Source: Malus domestica (Eukaryota; Streptophyta; Magnoliopsida; Rosales; Rosaceae). From it: a stretch of 64,000 bases of DNA. Positions within the stretch are counted from its first letter, which is position 1. Every line of letters begins with the position of its first letter. A program made the translations under genes and the position numbers. Positions 1-13,477 of the stretch are shown in pieces. The notes below the pieces were generated by a model. The model was not told the DNA's origin. It did not search any database and saw only the letters and a program-made list of their open reading frames with translations. Where the stretch lies: contig NC_091670.1 of the NCBI RefSeq assembly GCF_042453785.1, positions 37,831,501 through 37,895,500 of the forward strand, in the 5' to 3' direction.

Positions 1-452
1 ACAAGGAAACAAGATCGAAGAGCTGACAGCCAACAAGGAGAAGAAGATTTAATTGCATAACTAAATCTCACGAGATCAAGTGAAAATAAAGTGGAGCATC
101 CCAGTTAAAGAACAAGATTGTATAGATAATTTCCCATGTGTACACCCTGATAAGCAAAACAACTTAAAACTGTACAACAAGGATAAATAAGACTTTCCCT
201 ACAATTACCTTTGAACAAAAATCAGACAACCCATTCCACAGTGTTGTCAGCTGAAACGCAGAAAATAAGGGAACAAGAACCAAGAGCACACTAACAAAAG
301 GTAAAGTAAGACTTTACTAGATAGCTATTTATCTCATGAGCTTAAAAGAAAAAAGAACGAGGAGCATCTAAATTAGAGGCCAATATTTGCTAAAAAAATA
401 TGAGAGAGGCAAGAAGCTTCTATATTCAAGCAAATGAGAAGGCAAGTGACTC

Positions 453-3400
453 TTATTCCATGTTACCGAATCTCTTGGCAATTATAGGACGAACATCATC
501 AGCATTAACCAGGGTCTCTAAGAAGGGAAGTAACGAAATCAAAGCACTATCGGACGGATCATCAAACCAACTCTTTATTGGAATTCCATTGTTAACTTGC
601 AAGCGGAAAACCTGAAATGGTCAAAAGAGAATAAAGGTAAAACAATCAGTTTATCCGGTAATAACAATGTTCATTCTTCCAACTTTTTCTCTCTCCTCTT
701 TTTTTCATCAGTAATAAGACCCGTTTCAAAAACATAAAGAATACTGTTTCGTCATAAGTTTTTATCTAGGCCAAAAAAAAAATTAATAATAGAGAACAGC
801 CAATAGAGTGGAAATGCAAGAAACAAGGCGGATGAAAAAAATAAGTAAAGTCCAAGCAATTAACACGAAAACCCGGGATATACCTGGGGAGTATTATCAA
901 TTATGACAACTTTTGCAAGATCAACACCCAAAACTGTCAAATCTTTGGTGTAACTGCCATCTGAGAAAATGCACGATTCACGATAAACTCGGCGAGATAT
1001 AAACTTTGCATATGGATCCAATACATCAAGAAGTTGCGCTGCATATATGCTTTGGCTGGCAGTAAAAATAACGACTTCAAACATTTCTGCAACTCTCTCC
1101 AAGAAAATTTGGAGGTAAGGCCTCCGTTTCACATATACCGTGTGCTCCTTCATGTTGAAAAAGACGGTAAATGTGAAGTCTGCGTCATCTCGATGGTCCA
1201 ATGTAGAATGAACCAGTGTTTCTGCATGTATAATAGCAACATTACTTTTCAGCAACCTATCAACAACATATTTCTCAAATGAATCTCTAAAAATTCACAT
1301 TGAGATTAAACTGAAAAATCTCTAAGTAGAAGATTGGATCTGCGGAACACTAACTGATCTAACCATGTCAAGGGCATAAAATTGGTACAGTGGTCTGTAA
1401 TTGTATCCTATCATTTAAACCGTATTTGGAAATAGTATTTCTGAATGATTAAATATTTTCCCACGAGATCAGACAAAAGTTAACCAAACAGAGAAACGAA
1501 AAAGGAAAACTAACATTCTTAGAGGCTTGGTGTACTGTATTCTAAGCCTGAATTTTGAATACACACACTTACATATATACATATGAATGCATTAATGTGG
1601 CCATGAAGGGGCAAGCACACAGTCACATATACACATGTGGGCTTGTTCACGTGCAAGGTATAAACTGAAAGAAGAGATTTGCTTGCTAGACAAATGCCAG
1701 ATTGTATACGTGGTCTCTGTCAGCACATATAGCCAATATTATACCAATCCAACCACAGGTGCGATATAAGCACTATAAATGGCATTTACAACTTGTCAAC
1801 ACATTTGAGACAAAAATTAACTAAACTGGGTCATCATTATGAGCACACGCACACAGAACTAGAAATATATATAATATTAACATTATATATGTTATCAAGA
1901 GATAAGGTTTTCTTGCACGCCTATGTGTAAAGAGAAAGTGAATGGGAGCTGCCAAAACTTCAAACTAAACAGTTGATAGAACCCTATATGTTACAGACCG
2001 TAAATAGGTAACACAAAATTTTGCAGAATTTCAGTAGTAATGCTGCTATCTCGTTTTCATAATTTTCAACATTACGGGTTTCAATGTTGGCGTGTAGACC
2101 TTTTGTTAATATACTTTTTTCATGTAGAGCTCAGGACGAGTTTCTCTACCAGTAGCGTAGATCAAAGGATTTGATGAACTTGTTGAGGGAACTAATGATT
2201 CAATATATATTCACTAAGAAATTTAAAGAATATTTGTCATTTAAGATAACATTAAAAAGTAAAATTTCCAAAATTAGTGATAAAAATGGACCAACTGGTC
2301 TAAAAAATATGCCACATGTAACATTAAATGATCTTAGTAATATGTCAGGGGTAACATTAAATGATGACAAGATGGCACATAACCATATGAAAACACATAC
2401 GTATAGCATTGCTTACCATCCAAATCAAGCACAAGTGTTACAGACTTTCTTTTTGAAGCTTCCTCAGGCAAAATGTTGGGTTGATAGTTTGATACCACAT
2501 CTGATAATTCTGGTAAGTTTTTTATAAACAACTGTGGATCAAAGGACTCTGCCTGATCTGAGTCGGAAGAGTTGACAACCGTTTCCTGGTTGCAGGGGCT
2601 TATCTGACCAATTCCCAAATACATTCCAGCACAATTTGTATCTACCATGGCTTCTTCACATGATTTGTCATCATTAGTATAAAAATTACTGCTTCTGATT
2701 GTGTCTTCTAGGAAAGGCAATACCATGTATTGCTCAGACACATCAAAAAACATATTTGTTTCAGCATATTTGTAGTCTGGAAAGTAATTCATTTCACTAA
2801 TATCATCATGAAATGCATTCTCATCGAAGGGTAAGCTTGAAATGATCATATCAGAAATATAGAAATCTGATACATCGCAATTTCGATTATTACATGAACT
2901 TCCGTTATCATCACTGTCACCAGTTCCTAACCCTGAAAAGGCAGGAAAAGATTAGCATACTAGATATTTGTCAGAGAACACATAACATTACTTAAATGAC
3001 AAGGAAGATTAGATTATTTATTCAAAGCACACTGTCCACCTAAAAGTGGTTGAATTTTGCTGAAATAACCTATATATACTGAATAAAGTTCGAGGATATA
3101 TTTCCACGTGGTTCAGGGCTAACATATACCTATCCTATTTGTTCCTTTTTTAATTGTAAAAAAATAACAGAGAAGGGGTTGTCTTTCCAACTTTGGCTGG
3201 GGTGTCAATGGAAAAACGAAAAATACTCAGTAGATTCTCTACGTATTCAATCAACTGAGTCTAAGGCATACCTGCATCAATGTCAGCATTTGGTTCACTA
3301 TTTTGTTTGCCGTTGACTTCACCGGACTCCAAAGCAGGAGAGAAAATCGTCTCTAAGTTTGATGGGCAGGCGTGAAAGGAGTCCTGAAATTAATAAATAG

Positions 3401-4408
3401 CCGTTGGTATACAAGCTTACAAGAAATTCTAAGGCCCATAAGGTGCAATTCTAGAAAACCTTGAGCAAGAAGACAAAGATAAGGAATAATGAATTTTCAT
3501 TTGCAGGGTAACTGGAACATCATGAAATGAAACGCAATACACCGAAAGACATCCCATAATGACAAACTGAAAAAATGGTACCCACAACACTATAACTTCG
3601 AAATACTTACCATTCTTTTGGTGGAAGAATCACATGACTGCTGCTGAATTTGACCAGTTTGTTCACCCAGAAATTCCTGATGTTCAGTTGCTTCATCACT
3701 TCCAATTTCTATAGTAGAAACTTGTGTGCTTGAAGAAACTATGAGAATAATAAGAAGCTCTAATATTAATAATTAAGCAAAAACTTAAGATGCATAGTGC
3801 ATGGATTGTATCAATGTCCATTGTATGCTCAGTGAGAATCATAAGAAGTGTTTGAATATAAGCATTTTACACAATCTTTAAAAGTCTCAAATTACAAAAA
3901 TAGAAAGCCAGAGAGCTCAAATGCATCGAGAACTAACACAAACTTTGGATGATTATGATTCTGAATTTTTTTTCTTCAGACTTTGCTTAGCAGTGCACTG
4001 GGTACGACCCTGCGTAAAGCGGGAGCCTTGTGCACTGGGTACGACCTTTTAGACTTTGCTTAGCAGTGCAACCTAGTATCATATTTTACAATATTACCCA
4101 CAAAAACTTGCATGTAATATTGAAATCTGGATAGTCAATATTAGATAGCTTGATCACGTAAATACAAAGATACATGATGGAGTATTTACTCTAATGCTAT
4201 ATGATAGATCAAACGTCAACATCTTTCTGTTCAGTTTCTTACCCTCCTGACAATTTTTACAAGTGTCAAAATCTTCTGTATGTTCAGATTTCCTAGCATG
4301 AACACATGCTTTCTTGGAAATCACACTTGACCTTTGACATACACGAAGACAATTTTTTTCTCGTAAACATCCTGTGCTTGATTGAGCCTTCATTTTGAAA
4401 GATGGCAT
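453..4408 (-). CDS. CTD small phosphatase-like protein (FCP1/NIF domain), 472 aa
   Basis: Predicted Ser/Thr phosphatase of the HAD-type FCP1/SCP family, which dephosphorylates the RNA polymerase II CTD or other nuclear substrates. Exons on the minus strand: 4408-4243, 3738-3611, 3383-3272, 2932-2417, 1221-884, 611-453 (1419 nt, in phase). The catalytic DLDET signature (residues about 305-309) is split by the 1.2-kb intron: the donor follows DLD+G and the next exon begins in the same codon. The domain then shows LVHSTLDH, VKRRPYL, VVIFTAS, VIIDNTPQ and the C-terminal IPIKSWFDDPSD, typical of plant SCP1-like/CTDSPL2-like proteins. The N-terminal 300 residues are acidic and low-complexity. The start MPSFKMK is chosen because it follows a spliced 5' UTR and matches the start I recall for plant homologues. 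Substrate cannot be told from sequence. Confidence 0.9.
3978..4070. repeat. 53-bp insertion flanked by 20-bp direct repeats; SINE-like head sequence
   Basis: Positions 3978-3997 and 4051-4070 are identical 20-mers (beginning AGACTTTGC, ending AGTGCA). Between them lies 53 bp ending in TTTT. On the minus strand this insert reads AAAAGGTCGTACCCAGTGC, then CACAAGGCTCCCGC, then TTTACGCAGGG. The same words occur at 26427-26460, so this looks like a truncated retroposon copy with a target-site duplication, sitting in an intron of the phosphatase gene. Confidence 0.6.
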
Positions 4409-4445
4409 TTGAACTGTACTTGTGATGTGCACCACAATCTTGACT

Positions 4446-6360
4446 CTGTCAGGAAAAAAAAAATCAAGATAAGAATATAGTAAATGATACCAATCTCCAT
4501 AACAATGGGAACCATGCAGTACAGAAATTAAGCAACATACAGTTTGTAGTGGGATCAACGTATCTCTGTCTGGGTATCTAATCAAAGATTCATAGTAGTG
4601 ATGATTAGCAATCTAAACTCCAAGTCTTCTGAAGTCTTAAAAAACTGTACCAAACTGTCGCTCATGTATCTGTTCAGGAAGGAAAAAAATTAAGGAAAAC
4701 TAATGAAAAGGGCTTCAAAACTTTGAGTTTTAACGATAAGGACAAAATAAAGGGTAAAGTGAATAGTACCAGGATTGACTTTTTAGTGTAAAAATGTGGT
4801 TTTTCGTTACAGTGAACAGTACCGTGGGCTTTTCGTTAAAACTCCCAAAAATTTAAGGCTCATCAGCATGCAAATAAAACTTGCACACCAATGAGCTACA
4901 AATGATAATCAGCAAGTAGGAAAAGCAACATTTCACCTAGGAAATTGGGATATGAGTTGATTAATTACCAAAGTTATCTTTCCCACAACAATCAGTAACC
5001 ATGTAAAAGAATATGGTAATTAACTGCTGATTCTCTTACATCATATGCTGAGCCATCCATTCAAAGCACAGTATTCAATAAATCTACATCCAAAATTGAA
5101 CTTTTAAAAGAAGATGCTGCAGTTTTCAATACAACCATATATAGTTTGTTTCTCCTGTGTGACGACAACAACGTAAGACACCTTTTAACGTCAGGGATCA
5201 CTTTGATGGATACCATCCAGTCAACATGATCAAACAGCTGCAAGATGTGCATTCACTACATCCAGCATTTAAACATCCACGTGTTTAAACTCCCTTTTCT
5301 CATCCGGAAAAGAGAAAAACTTCCCTTCTTTCCAAATATAAATTCACAAAGATACTTTTCATCTCAACTTCAAGAAATGAAACCTAATTAAGTCAACACA
5401 ATGAGGTATCCTAAACAAGTAAAATAACCAAACAAACAAGGCTATGAACAAGGCTATTCAAATTCCCTTACTAACCAGAAAGCTTTCATGCCATGCTCCA
5501 GCCGCCACGACACTCCCACAGCCTCCTTAGCAACCCCACTGTTCCAATAAGCATAGAAAAGTCAAAATTATTGTGATTGCATATTTATGATTATGAGTTC
5601 TATGAAATGACTAGGGTGTCCAAACATGATATATGGGAATCAAGAACAGAAGAATCCATCCAAAATGGAATTTGACCTCAAAATTTACAATACCATCTCG
5701 TCGGAATCTAATCAAACTCAAACGCCGAATCCAAACTATATTAAAAATGCAGAATTTCTTCTTCAAAAACCTTATTTCGTGGGAAAAAAAAGAGTACGAA
5801 ATTCAAAACTGAAAATTAAAGCACAAACACACACGCATACAAACATCGAAAAATGATTAAGAAACCTAAAAAGAACATACTCATTACCCCAAAAAGGCAC
5901 AAAATCGAAAGCCCCTAATTTGAAAGTCCGAAATGTCCAAGTAAAACCTCAAGATTTGAAGTCAACCAAACCAGTTGACTCATTACCAAAAGTTCTAAAT
6001 TCTAAAACCCCATTGACCAAACAAGTCTTCTCAAATCGTATAAGCATTTCCTCCAAGGAAGAACAATCAAAACCCACAAACGAACTTAAAACCCTAAACA
6101 CGAAGCTCCAATGGCAGTTGCACCCAGTTGAATTACCAAATTCACACACTTTAAAAAAAAAAAGCAATTGAATTCAAGCAACAGGAACTGTAGTTAGCTA
6201 AATTAAACTAAATTAATAATAATAATTTTAATAATAATTATACTGAATAGTAGAAACGAAAAGGTGAAAAATTGAAGAGGAAAATAGATAAAAAGAAATA
6301 CCTGGAGAAAGCTGACCCTCTCTCTCTCTCTCTCTCTCTCTCTCCTCCTCTTTAAGACTC
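4446..6360 (-). promoter_or_regulatory. 5' UTR exon and leader intron of the CTD phosphatase gene
   Basis: On the minus strand a good donor (CAG|GTATTT, exon end 6302) follows a CT-rich leader. The matching acceptor lies at about 4446, just upstream of the ATG at 4408, so a leader intron of about 1.85 kb is likely. The leader carries a CT/GA microsatellite at 6317-6344. Short reading frames inside this intron (for example near 5061-5252) have no recognisable product. Alternative first exons are possible. Confidence 0.5.
4685..4857. repeat. Interspersed repeat, family A (about 170 bp)
   Basis: Starts GGAAAACTAATGAAAAGGGC and ends near GCTTTTCGTTAAAACTCCC, with TTTTAACGA and TCGTTAAAA words at opposite ends in inverted orientation. 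A second copy is at 49887-50036 and a truncated one at 8683-8762. Size and weak terminal symmetry suggest a short non-autonomous element; its class is not settled. Confidence 0.6.
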
Positions 6361-6585
6361 TGTTCTTCTCTCTCTTAACGGTCAGACAGAGGTATTATGT
6401 CAGCTTCACTGGGATCACACGGACGGCTCTGATGGGATCTTCGCTAAATAATTGTGGCCAATAGGAGCGTGCCACGTAATCTGTGGAGCCAGCTCACTAT
6501 GACGCGTTGACACGTGCATTTTTACGGAAACAGAGAGAGCTGTGTTGGGTGCTTGGTCTAAAGAGAGAGAATCCTAGCCCGATCA

Positions 6586-6776
6586 TGAAAATCCAAGAGA
6601 TTCTCACATCCGTTTATTGTACATTGTGCGTTTAGTTTTCGTTAAGTACCGTTTATATTCAATTTTAAATAAAAAAATTTATAATAATTTCTGACCGTAC
6701 GATGTATGATTGACGGATATAGTTTGAGGATCTTCAAAATTCTCACAAAGAATCCGACAAGAATCCTCACTCCTTG
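6586..6776. mobile_element. MITE-like element, family B (diverged copy)
   Basis: Shares the core (CCGTTTATTGTACATTGTGC, TATATTCAATTTTAAATAA, GACCGTACGATGTATGAT) and the inverted layout with the copies at 30448-30660, 31468-31680 and 57958-58190. The two halves are imperfect inverted repeats centred on the AT-rich middle. Confidence 0.55.
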
Positions 6777-6779
6777 GCA

Positions 6780-7620
6780 AAGACCCCTATGGTAACCCTC
6801 TTTTTGGCTCCTATGGTAAAAAAAAAAAGAAGGCGAAAGTTGTTATTTAGTGCTTCAGTCTAGTAGTATTTTTCTTTATTTGTAACTGAGATGTTGTAGG
6901 TTTGATTTTCGCCAAAAATGAACTTGAACCACATTATTGATCGTCCATTGTGAGACTAAACTCACCCACTCCCCTTTAATGTAAACAATATCGTTTGTTA
7001 AAAATAAATAAATAAAGATGAAATGCTGACTATCTTATCAATTGGAATTATAATATAAATTTTAGGTATTATTATTTTGGGAATTTATTTAGATATACTA
7101 GAACTCATTTATTTGATGAGATGAAGAAAGTTTTAGGACCCGAACAGTTTGTAATAACTTATTGAATTAATTTTGGTTGATCTACCCCTTATGTTACCCA
7201 AAAAAAGGTCAAAAGCAAGGGAAAAATAATAATTCGCTTGATAAAATTCTTTTTCTTTTTAATGATTTTAACATTTTATGTGTGACTAGGTATCGTAAAA
7301 TATTCAATTTAAAGTGTAATAGGGTTAAGAGGAGTGCTAAATTGTCGGCTTTTTTCCTAGGGTAACTCTTATTTATGCATTTTTGTGGGTTTAAAATCAC
7401 ATTGATAAAAAAAATAAACATTATATGATACGTGAGCATTGTCATGATGTATATGATACGTGAGCGCAGTCATATGACATGAGAAGAGTAGCTACAAATT
7501 ACAATGGCTTCCACCATTCCATACACAAACCTCAACAATCATTATCCAAATCATAAGAGCACTTATTTCTTCTGAGCACGAGAACTAAGAGATATGAACT
7601 TAAAAAGAGAAATACCATTA
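6780..7620. other. Intergenic AT-rich DNA, no gene seen
   Basis: No coding potential is recognisable. Two short overlapping frames around 7180-7440 are AT-rich and without motifs. The stretch near 6840-6990 reads like old repeat debris. Confidence 0.5.
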
Positions 7621-7751
7621 TATATAGGGAAATGTTATTAGCACTCCAAAAATCTCATTCTACATTCCTCACAAGTGTATTTTTCTTCAAAATATAGAAA
7701 GTTTGGGGTGTAGAATGAGATTTTTGGAATGTCAATAACAATTCCCTATAT
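7621..7751. mobile_element. MITE, 131 bp, nearly perfect terminal inverted repeats
   Basis: The left arm (TATATAGGGAAATGTTATTA, then CCAAAAATCTCATTCTACA) is the reverse complement of the right arm (TGTAGAATGAGATTTTTGG, then AATAACAATTCCCTATATA) over about 45 bp. The spacer is about 40 bp. A half copy with the same arm is at 16418-16465. Confidence 0.75.
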
Positions 7752-7759
7752 ATATACTA

Positions 7760-8680
7760 AGAACAAGTTATTTATAAGTATTTATTTGCAAAGCACATCT
7801 TTTAAGTAGTGTCACCTAATCGTCAAATGCAACAAACAACAATAGTTAGATTTTATTTCATTAAGTGAGGTTAATTGTACAAATTTTAGAACATCAACAC
7901 TCTTAATTTTGTGTTAAGTTTTATGTGTAGCTTCAAATACTGTATATCTTTTTATCGTTAAATACTTCAATATTTAATATTATTTCTACATATATGCAAC
8001 TGACAATAGCACCCTTCAATAAAGATCTTTCTTGCCAACTAGCTGATATCGCGTGTTCTTGGAGTTAGATTTCTGCGGTTGTGAAGCATATGGTCTGCCC
8101 ACATGTTGATATTGCTTTTCAAATCACGTCATTGTCCATTTGATTGGATTTAACGTACGAGGGCTTGATTATTTGTTCCTAAACCACTTATCAATTCATA
8201 AAGTATACCGTATTTAATTCAAGACTCAGAATTTTTTTAAAGAGTAATATTAGGTAATTTAAAATTTTAAATCAAATTCGCTAGTCATGTAATGTATCAT
8301 CAATTGAAAATTAGCATTTGCTTACACATTTTGTGTGCATGAACATATTTTTTTTAGAAAATGAGAAGGGGAGAGGGAGAGAGAGAGAGAGAGAACGTGG
8401 GGGGAGTGGAAGATTTTTTTTTATATTTATTTTAATATTAAAGGTATTTAAACATCACTTGTAGGTGAGACTTTAATAAAAAACAGTAAAATTTGGACCT
8501 GTGAAATTACATTGTTGCCCATCAATTTTTTTTTGCATGATAGAAGACTAATTTGTCTTTTCACCATCTTTTAATTGACAAAGAGGGTTTCATTAATTAG
8601 TAAAGATAAATACAGTAATTAATATTTAAATAATAATTCAATTACAACAATTACGTTATTCCTATCTTAACCTTAAAAAA
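7760..8680. other. Intergenic AT-rich DNA with a GA microsatellite, no gene seen
   Basis: Contains a short GA tract at about 8376-8394 and A/T-rich sequence. No open frame or RNA motif is recognisable. Confidence 0.5.
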
Positions 8681-8682
8681 TA

Positions 8683-8762
8683 GGAAAAACTAATGAAAAT
8701 GACTTGAAAATTTTGAGTTTTAACGAAAATGACAAAATTTTGCAACATAAGTGAAAGTACTA
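8683..8762. repeat. Truncated family A repeat at the LINE insertion site
   Basis: Matches the first 80 bp or so of the family A copies (AAACTAATGAAAATGACTTG, then TTTTGAGTTTTAACGAAAAT) and stops at the LINE target site GTGAAAGTACTAG. The rest of the family A sequence does not resume cleanly beyond the LINE at 15848. Confidence 0.5.
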
Positions 8763-8965
8763 GTTTTTTTTTTTTTTTTTTTTTTTGAGTGGAAACACAC
8801 TTCATTGAAACAAGACAGGATCAACAAAGCAGCAGCATGAAAGCCTACAAGAGGCTAACAACAGAGGCAGAGCCTGAGCAGGAAACAACAGTGCAAGGCT
8901 TACAAATAATAGGACACTTCCACCTTGTGAAAGTGTCACCCCAGCACCGAAAAAACAAACGAGAA

Positions 8966-11900
8966 TTAATGTGGACAAGGGAGGCCGTCATTGTTTAGGA
9001 CGAATACCAACAAAGACGGGGGTCGAACAACCCAAACAGAATCACTTATCTCCGACAAATTATGCAATGCCAAAACGTGCGCTGCTTCATTAGCTGATCT
9101 CAGAACCCAAGACCAACGACAACTCTGAAAAGAACTCCCCAACAATCTAATCCTTTCCAATGTAGGGGAAGCCTCCTAGTTGTCAACAACAGAACTAGAA
9201 AGATAAGAAATGACTTCTAACGAGTCCGATTCGAAAATGACCTTCTGAAAACCAAGCTTCAACCCTAACATGCACCCATGAAACAAGGCAAGGGCTTCCG
9301 CAGTGATGGCAGAGGGAGCACAAATAGGGTAGCACGCAGCTGCTATAAATCTTCCTTCAACAGCACGCACCACCACCCTAGCGAAACTTCGTTGAGTGAC
9401 CATCGACCAGCTAGCATCCACATTTATCTTAAAACAAGGATCAGACAGAGCACACCAAGAGGCAACCCGAGGAGCCGAAGCAAAACTCGTCACTCCACAC
9501 GGCTCCACGCTAGAATTAGCCTTCAAAAAAGAACTAAGTGCAGCTGGAATTTTTAGAAGAATTGAAACCGAGTTCAATGGAACCTTATTAAACACAAAAT
9601 CACAACAAGCTTTCCAAATGAACAAACAAGTGAAAGCAATGTAAGATTGGACCCAATTTCTGCTTAAAGTCGATCCAAACGTTGGCGAAAATACATCCTT
9701 GCACCACCCACCCCACGAAGAAATAGCTTCACCATCCACTTTGTAAGAGAGCGCGCCGCCAAACCAGATAGGGCGAACCCAAGTACAAAGGAGGAAGATG
9801 TGCTCAAGAGATTCATCCTGGCACAAACAGATATGACACACAGGGGAAGGGCCATATTTATGGTGATAGAGAGTAACACGGGTGGGAAGCCCACCGTGAA
9901 CCGAGATCCAAATAAAGTGTCGGATCTTAGGATGCACCCCTAGCTTTTATAAATGTTTCCAAAAAATATGAGGGAGTTGATTAATTAAAGTAGGGTTAAA
10001 CCCCCTCTCATCCACAGCACTGCTTAGTAACCAATTGTACCCCGACTTAACCGAGTAGATACCCTTCTTGTTCAGAGCCCACACAAGTCTATCCTTACGA
10101 CTTAAAACATCAATGAGAGTAGCCTCAATAGCCTTTTGATCCGCTTCAGAGAGAAAAGCTTGCAAAAAACCAATATCCCAACAACCTGATATCGGGCATA
10201 TTAGCAAAGAAACTCTGAGATTTGGCGATACACTCTGTTGTCCCATAGGCTTCGGGTGTCCCGAAGGAATCGAGGGCAGTCACCTATCACTCCAAACCTT
10301 AACATTTTGCCCTCCCATTATTTGCTAATGGGAACCCTTATGAAGCAAATCTCTAACTAAGAGAAGACTAGCCTATGCCCACGAAGCTCGACCTCCTTTT
10401 CTAGCCTCCCAAAAAGAACAGTGAGGGAAATAGCGAGCTTTGATCACATGAGCCCATAGAGAATTTGGTTCAATTACCAATCTCCAACATTGCTTCATTA
10501 GTAAAGCTTTATTGAATTCTTGAAAATTCCGAAAGCCCAAGCCACCCCGAGACTTTGGAAGCCCAAGAATAGACTTATGAACCCAATGAGTTTTTCGAAC
10601 CCTATCCTTGCTCCCCCACCAAAAATTCGAAACCAGAGAATCTAGTTCCTGACATACAATGGCCGGAAACTTAAAAATATTCATTGGGTAAGCAGGAATG
10701 GCTTGGACCACAGCTTTAATTAGAACTTATTTCCCCGCTCGAGACAAAGAATTTTGTTTCCAACCTTGGAGCTTCTCCATCACGCGCCCTTTTACATAGG
10801 CTAAACCTCTTTTTTTTTTAACGCCCCCATATAACCGGGACACCCAGATAAGCACCCGGGTTATCAACCACCTTCATACCAAGGATATTGCCCAAAAGAG
10901 TGGAGTAGTCAACATGTACATTTGCTCCAAAGAAAACACTCGACTTATTAAGGTTCACTTTTTGACCCGAAACCTCACAATACAATTCAAGGAGTTGGAT
11001 AATATTGCGGCAATTCTTCTCATTTGCTCTCAGAAATATAAGAGTATCACCCTATTATGATCCTCCGCAAATCACTACAAAAACCCATTCTTTCCATAAC
11101 CGCATCAAGAAAATCCCACTCCACCCTATCATAGGCCTTTTCCATATCAAGCTTTATGCCCATCTCGAACTTACCTTTAGCTTTTCTACCTTTCAGGAAG
11201 TGGAAAAGTTCATAGGCAATCCTAATACTGTCCTGAATTTACCGACCCGCCACAAAAGCATTTTGAGTCGGGGAGATCAGATCTGGAAGAGTCACCTTCA
11301 TCCTATTTGCAAGAACTTTTGATAAGATTTTGTAAGAATAGTTGCAGAGACTGATGGGCCTAAACTGAGTGACCGTTTCCAGATTTGGTACCTTAGGGAC
11401 AAGCACGATATGGGTGGAATTCAGGGAACCCGGGTTAAGCGGCTCCTGTAGAAGCACCCAGATCATTTTGTTAACACTTTCCTTAACAACCTCCCAAAAC
11501 TGTTGATAGAAGATTCCCTGAAAACCATCCGGACCCGGGGCTTTCAACCCCCCCATTTGCATAACCGTTGCCTTAATCTCTTCATCCGAAGCCGGCTCAA
11601 CTAGCATCAGATTCATCTCCGAAGAGATTGTGGGATTAATACATTCCAGAAGCGATCCTCATTCCCGTGGCCCGTCGGACTTAAAAAGCTTAGTAAAATG
11701 ATTAACCACCAACTCACATAACCGGTTTGGATGCTCCACCCATCGCCCATGTTCATCCTTCAGTTTAAGAATTTTATTTCTTCGACATCTTTGCAGTGTG
11801 GATTGATGGAATAATTTGGTATTTGCATCCCCATCCCTTAACCAACGAACTCTAGACCTCTACTGCCAAAAGCATTCCTCCTGGGCTCGCAAATCATCAA

Positions 11901-12793
11901 TCAGCCTAGACTTCTCTTGAATTTCCCCAAAGTTTGAGCTCCAATCATTTTGAAGATTGTCAAGTTGATCCATAAGCATATCAATTTGCTGCAATCTCCC
12001 CTTGAATTTCCGATTACTCCATCTAGATAAGTTAGATTGGCAATCTCTGATCTTTTTCACCCATTGCCTTAGAACACCCCCATTCAAGTTACGAGCCCAA
12101 CACTTATGCACCAAATCCCGACACTCCTCATCTTTTGCCCAAAAAGCCTCAAACTGAAAGAGCTTTCTACCTTTTATTCCATCCGGAACAGGCATAACAA
12201 TGATCGGGCAGTGGTCAGACGCCATAATTATACCATGCATAACCAAAGAATTGGACCATATGTCATGCCAAAGGCCATACAATTTCGAAGAGTGTATAAA
12301 AGTCTCCAAGTATCTTGGTCGATTATACAAAACCGTAGCTTCACCTGATTTCTCGTGGTCCCAAAGGAATTCATTGAAATCTCTTCCACATAGCCAGGGA
12401 ATATCTGAAGGGGTAAAGTGATTGGACATCCATCCCCAAAAAGCATCATTTTCAACTGCATAGGAAGTTCCATACACCTCTATAATTCGAATTCATTGTT
12501 GCTCCCCTTCAAATCTCAACATAGCATCAATCACATGTTTTGAGAAGAATAAGATCTGAACCTCTATCGAATCGACCCACCATAAGCTCAGGTCACCCGC
12601 TCTACATATTGGAGGCACATTAAAGCCATTCAAGAACCTCATTCGCCTTCGAAACACCTTCAATTCGCTGATCAACCATTTTTGTTTCAGAGAGGAAGAT
12701 CAACGAGGGCCGTTTATTCCTTATGAGCCCATGAAGAGCTCGAACTGTCGTGTCCGACCTAAGGCCACGACAGTTCCAGAACAGATAACTCAT
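8966..12793 (-). pseudogene. LINE ORF2 remnant: endonuclease / reverse transcriptase / RNase H
   Basis: Read in the minus direction it starts at about 12793 (MSYLFWNCRGL, the first conserved block of the AP-endonuclease). The endonuclease continues to about 11860, including SDHCPI at its end. The reverse transcriptase begins at about 11616 with GGLKAPGPDGFQGIFY and later LVPKV and FRPISLCN. Next come the reverse transcriptase C-terminal blocks (10711-10373), the zf-RVT block (LPTRVTL, CHICLCQDESLEHIFLLC; 9937-9700) and an RNase H-like domain (INVDAS, AEALAL, FESDS; to 9176). At least six frame changes or stops separate these. The catalytic FADD block near 11050 is replaced by stops and GDTLIFL, so the enzyme is non-functional. 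Confidence 0.85.
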
Positions 12794-13477
12794 GACTGAC
12801 CTGCGGCTATTGAGAGCTAGCCGCCACCACCCCTATTCTCATTGTCATCCCTTCCAACTTCCATAACTTCTCTCTGTATCTCCCCTCTCTGCCGAGTAGC
12901 CCTTGCCTCAGATAAATTCTCATTTGCAGCAAATATAGTTCTTTCTATCATAAAACAGTTTACATTAATATTCATTTCCCTCCATATTCCAGCAAGGTTT
13001 CGATGGCTCACCTCTCCGCTTTCAGGACCTCGCCCTTTCTTATATGGCGATTTATTGATCTCCTCCCACTGTATTCCCATTCCTCGTTTCAGGCCCCCTC
13101 CATGAACTCCAGGCCCGAGGTCATCGCCTCTCTTCCTTCAACCTGCTACCTAGCAATTATAGGAAGATCAACTGGAGATTCAATTACCACTAACTCCCCC
13201 TCTTCTTGATTATCACTCCATTGAACTTGATCATTCGGCATCAGCGATTATTGAACTCTATGCCATTTCTTACAACCTCGTGCTTTTGTCGACACCATTT
13301 GTTCTTTGTTCCTTGGCATGTTGAGTGTCTCTTCGATCTGTGTAGAACTTCCTTCCCCCTATTTGAAGCCGAGGTAATTGGCTGAGACCTCACCATACCA
13401 GCCTTTCGTTGTTCCCCCATTCCAATGCTGAGATGCCTCACACTCTCCACAATCTGTCTAACTGGCGATGCCTTAGT

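Noticed and set aside
2171-2527. Plus-strand 118-codon frame
   Set aside because: It overlaps the catalytic exon border of the minus-strand phosphatase gene and is AT-rich intron sequence in most of its length.
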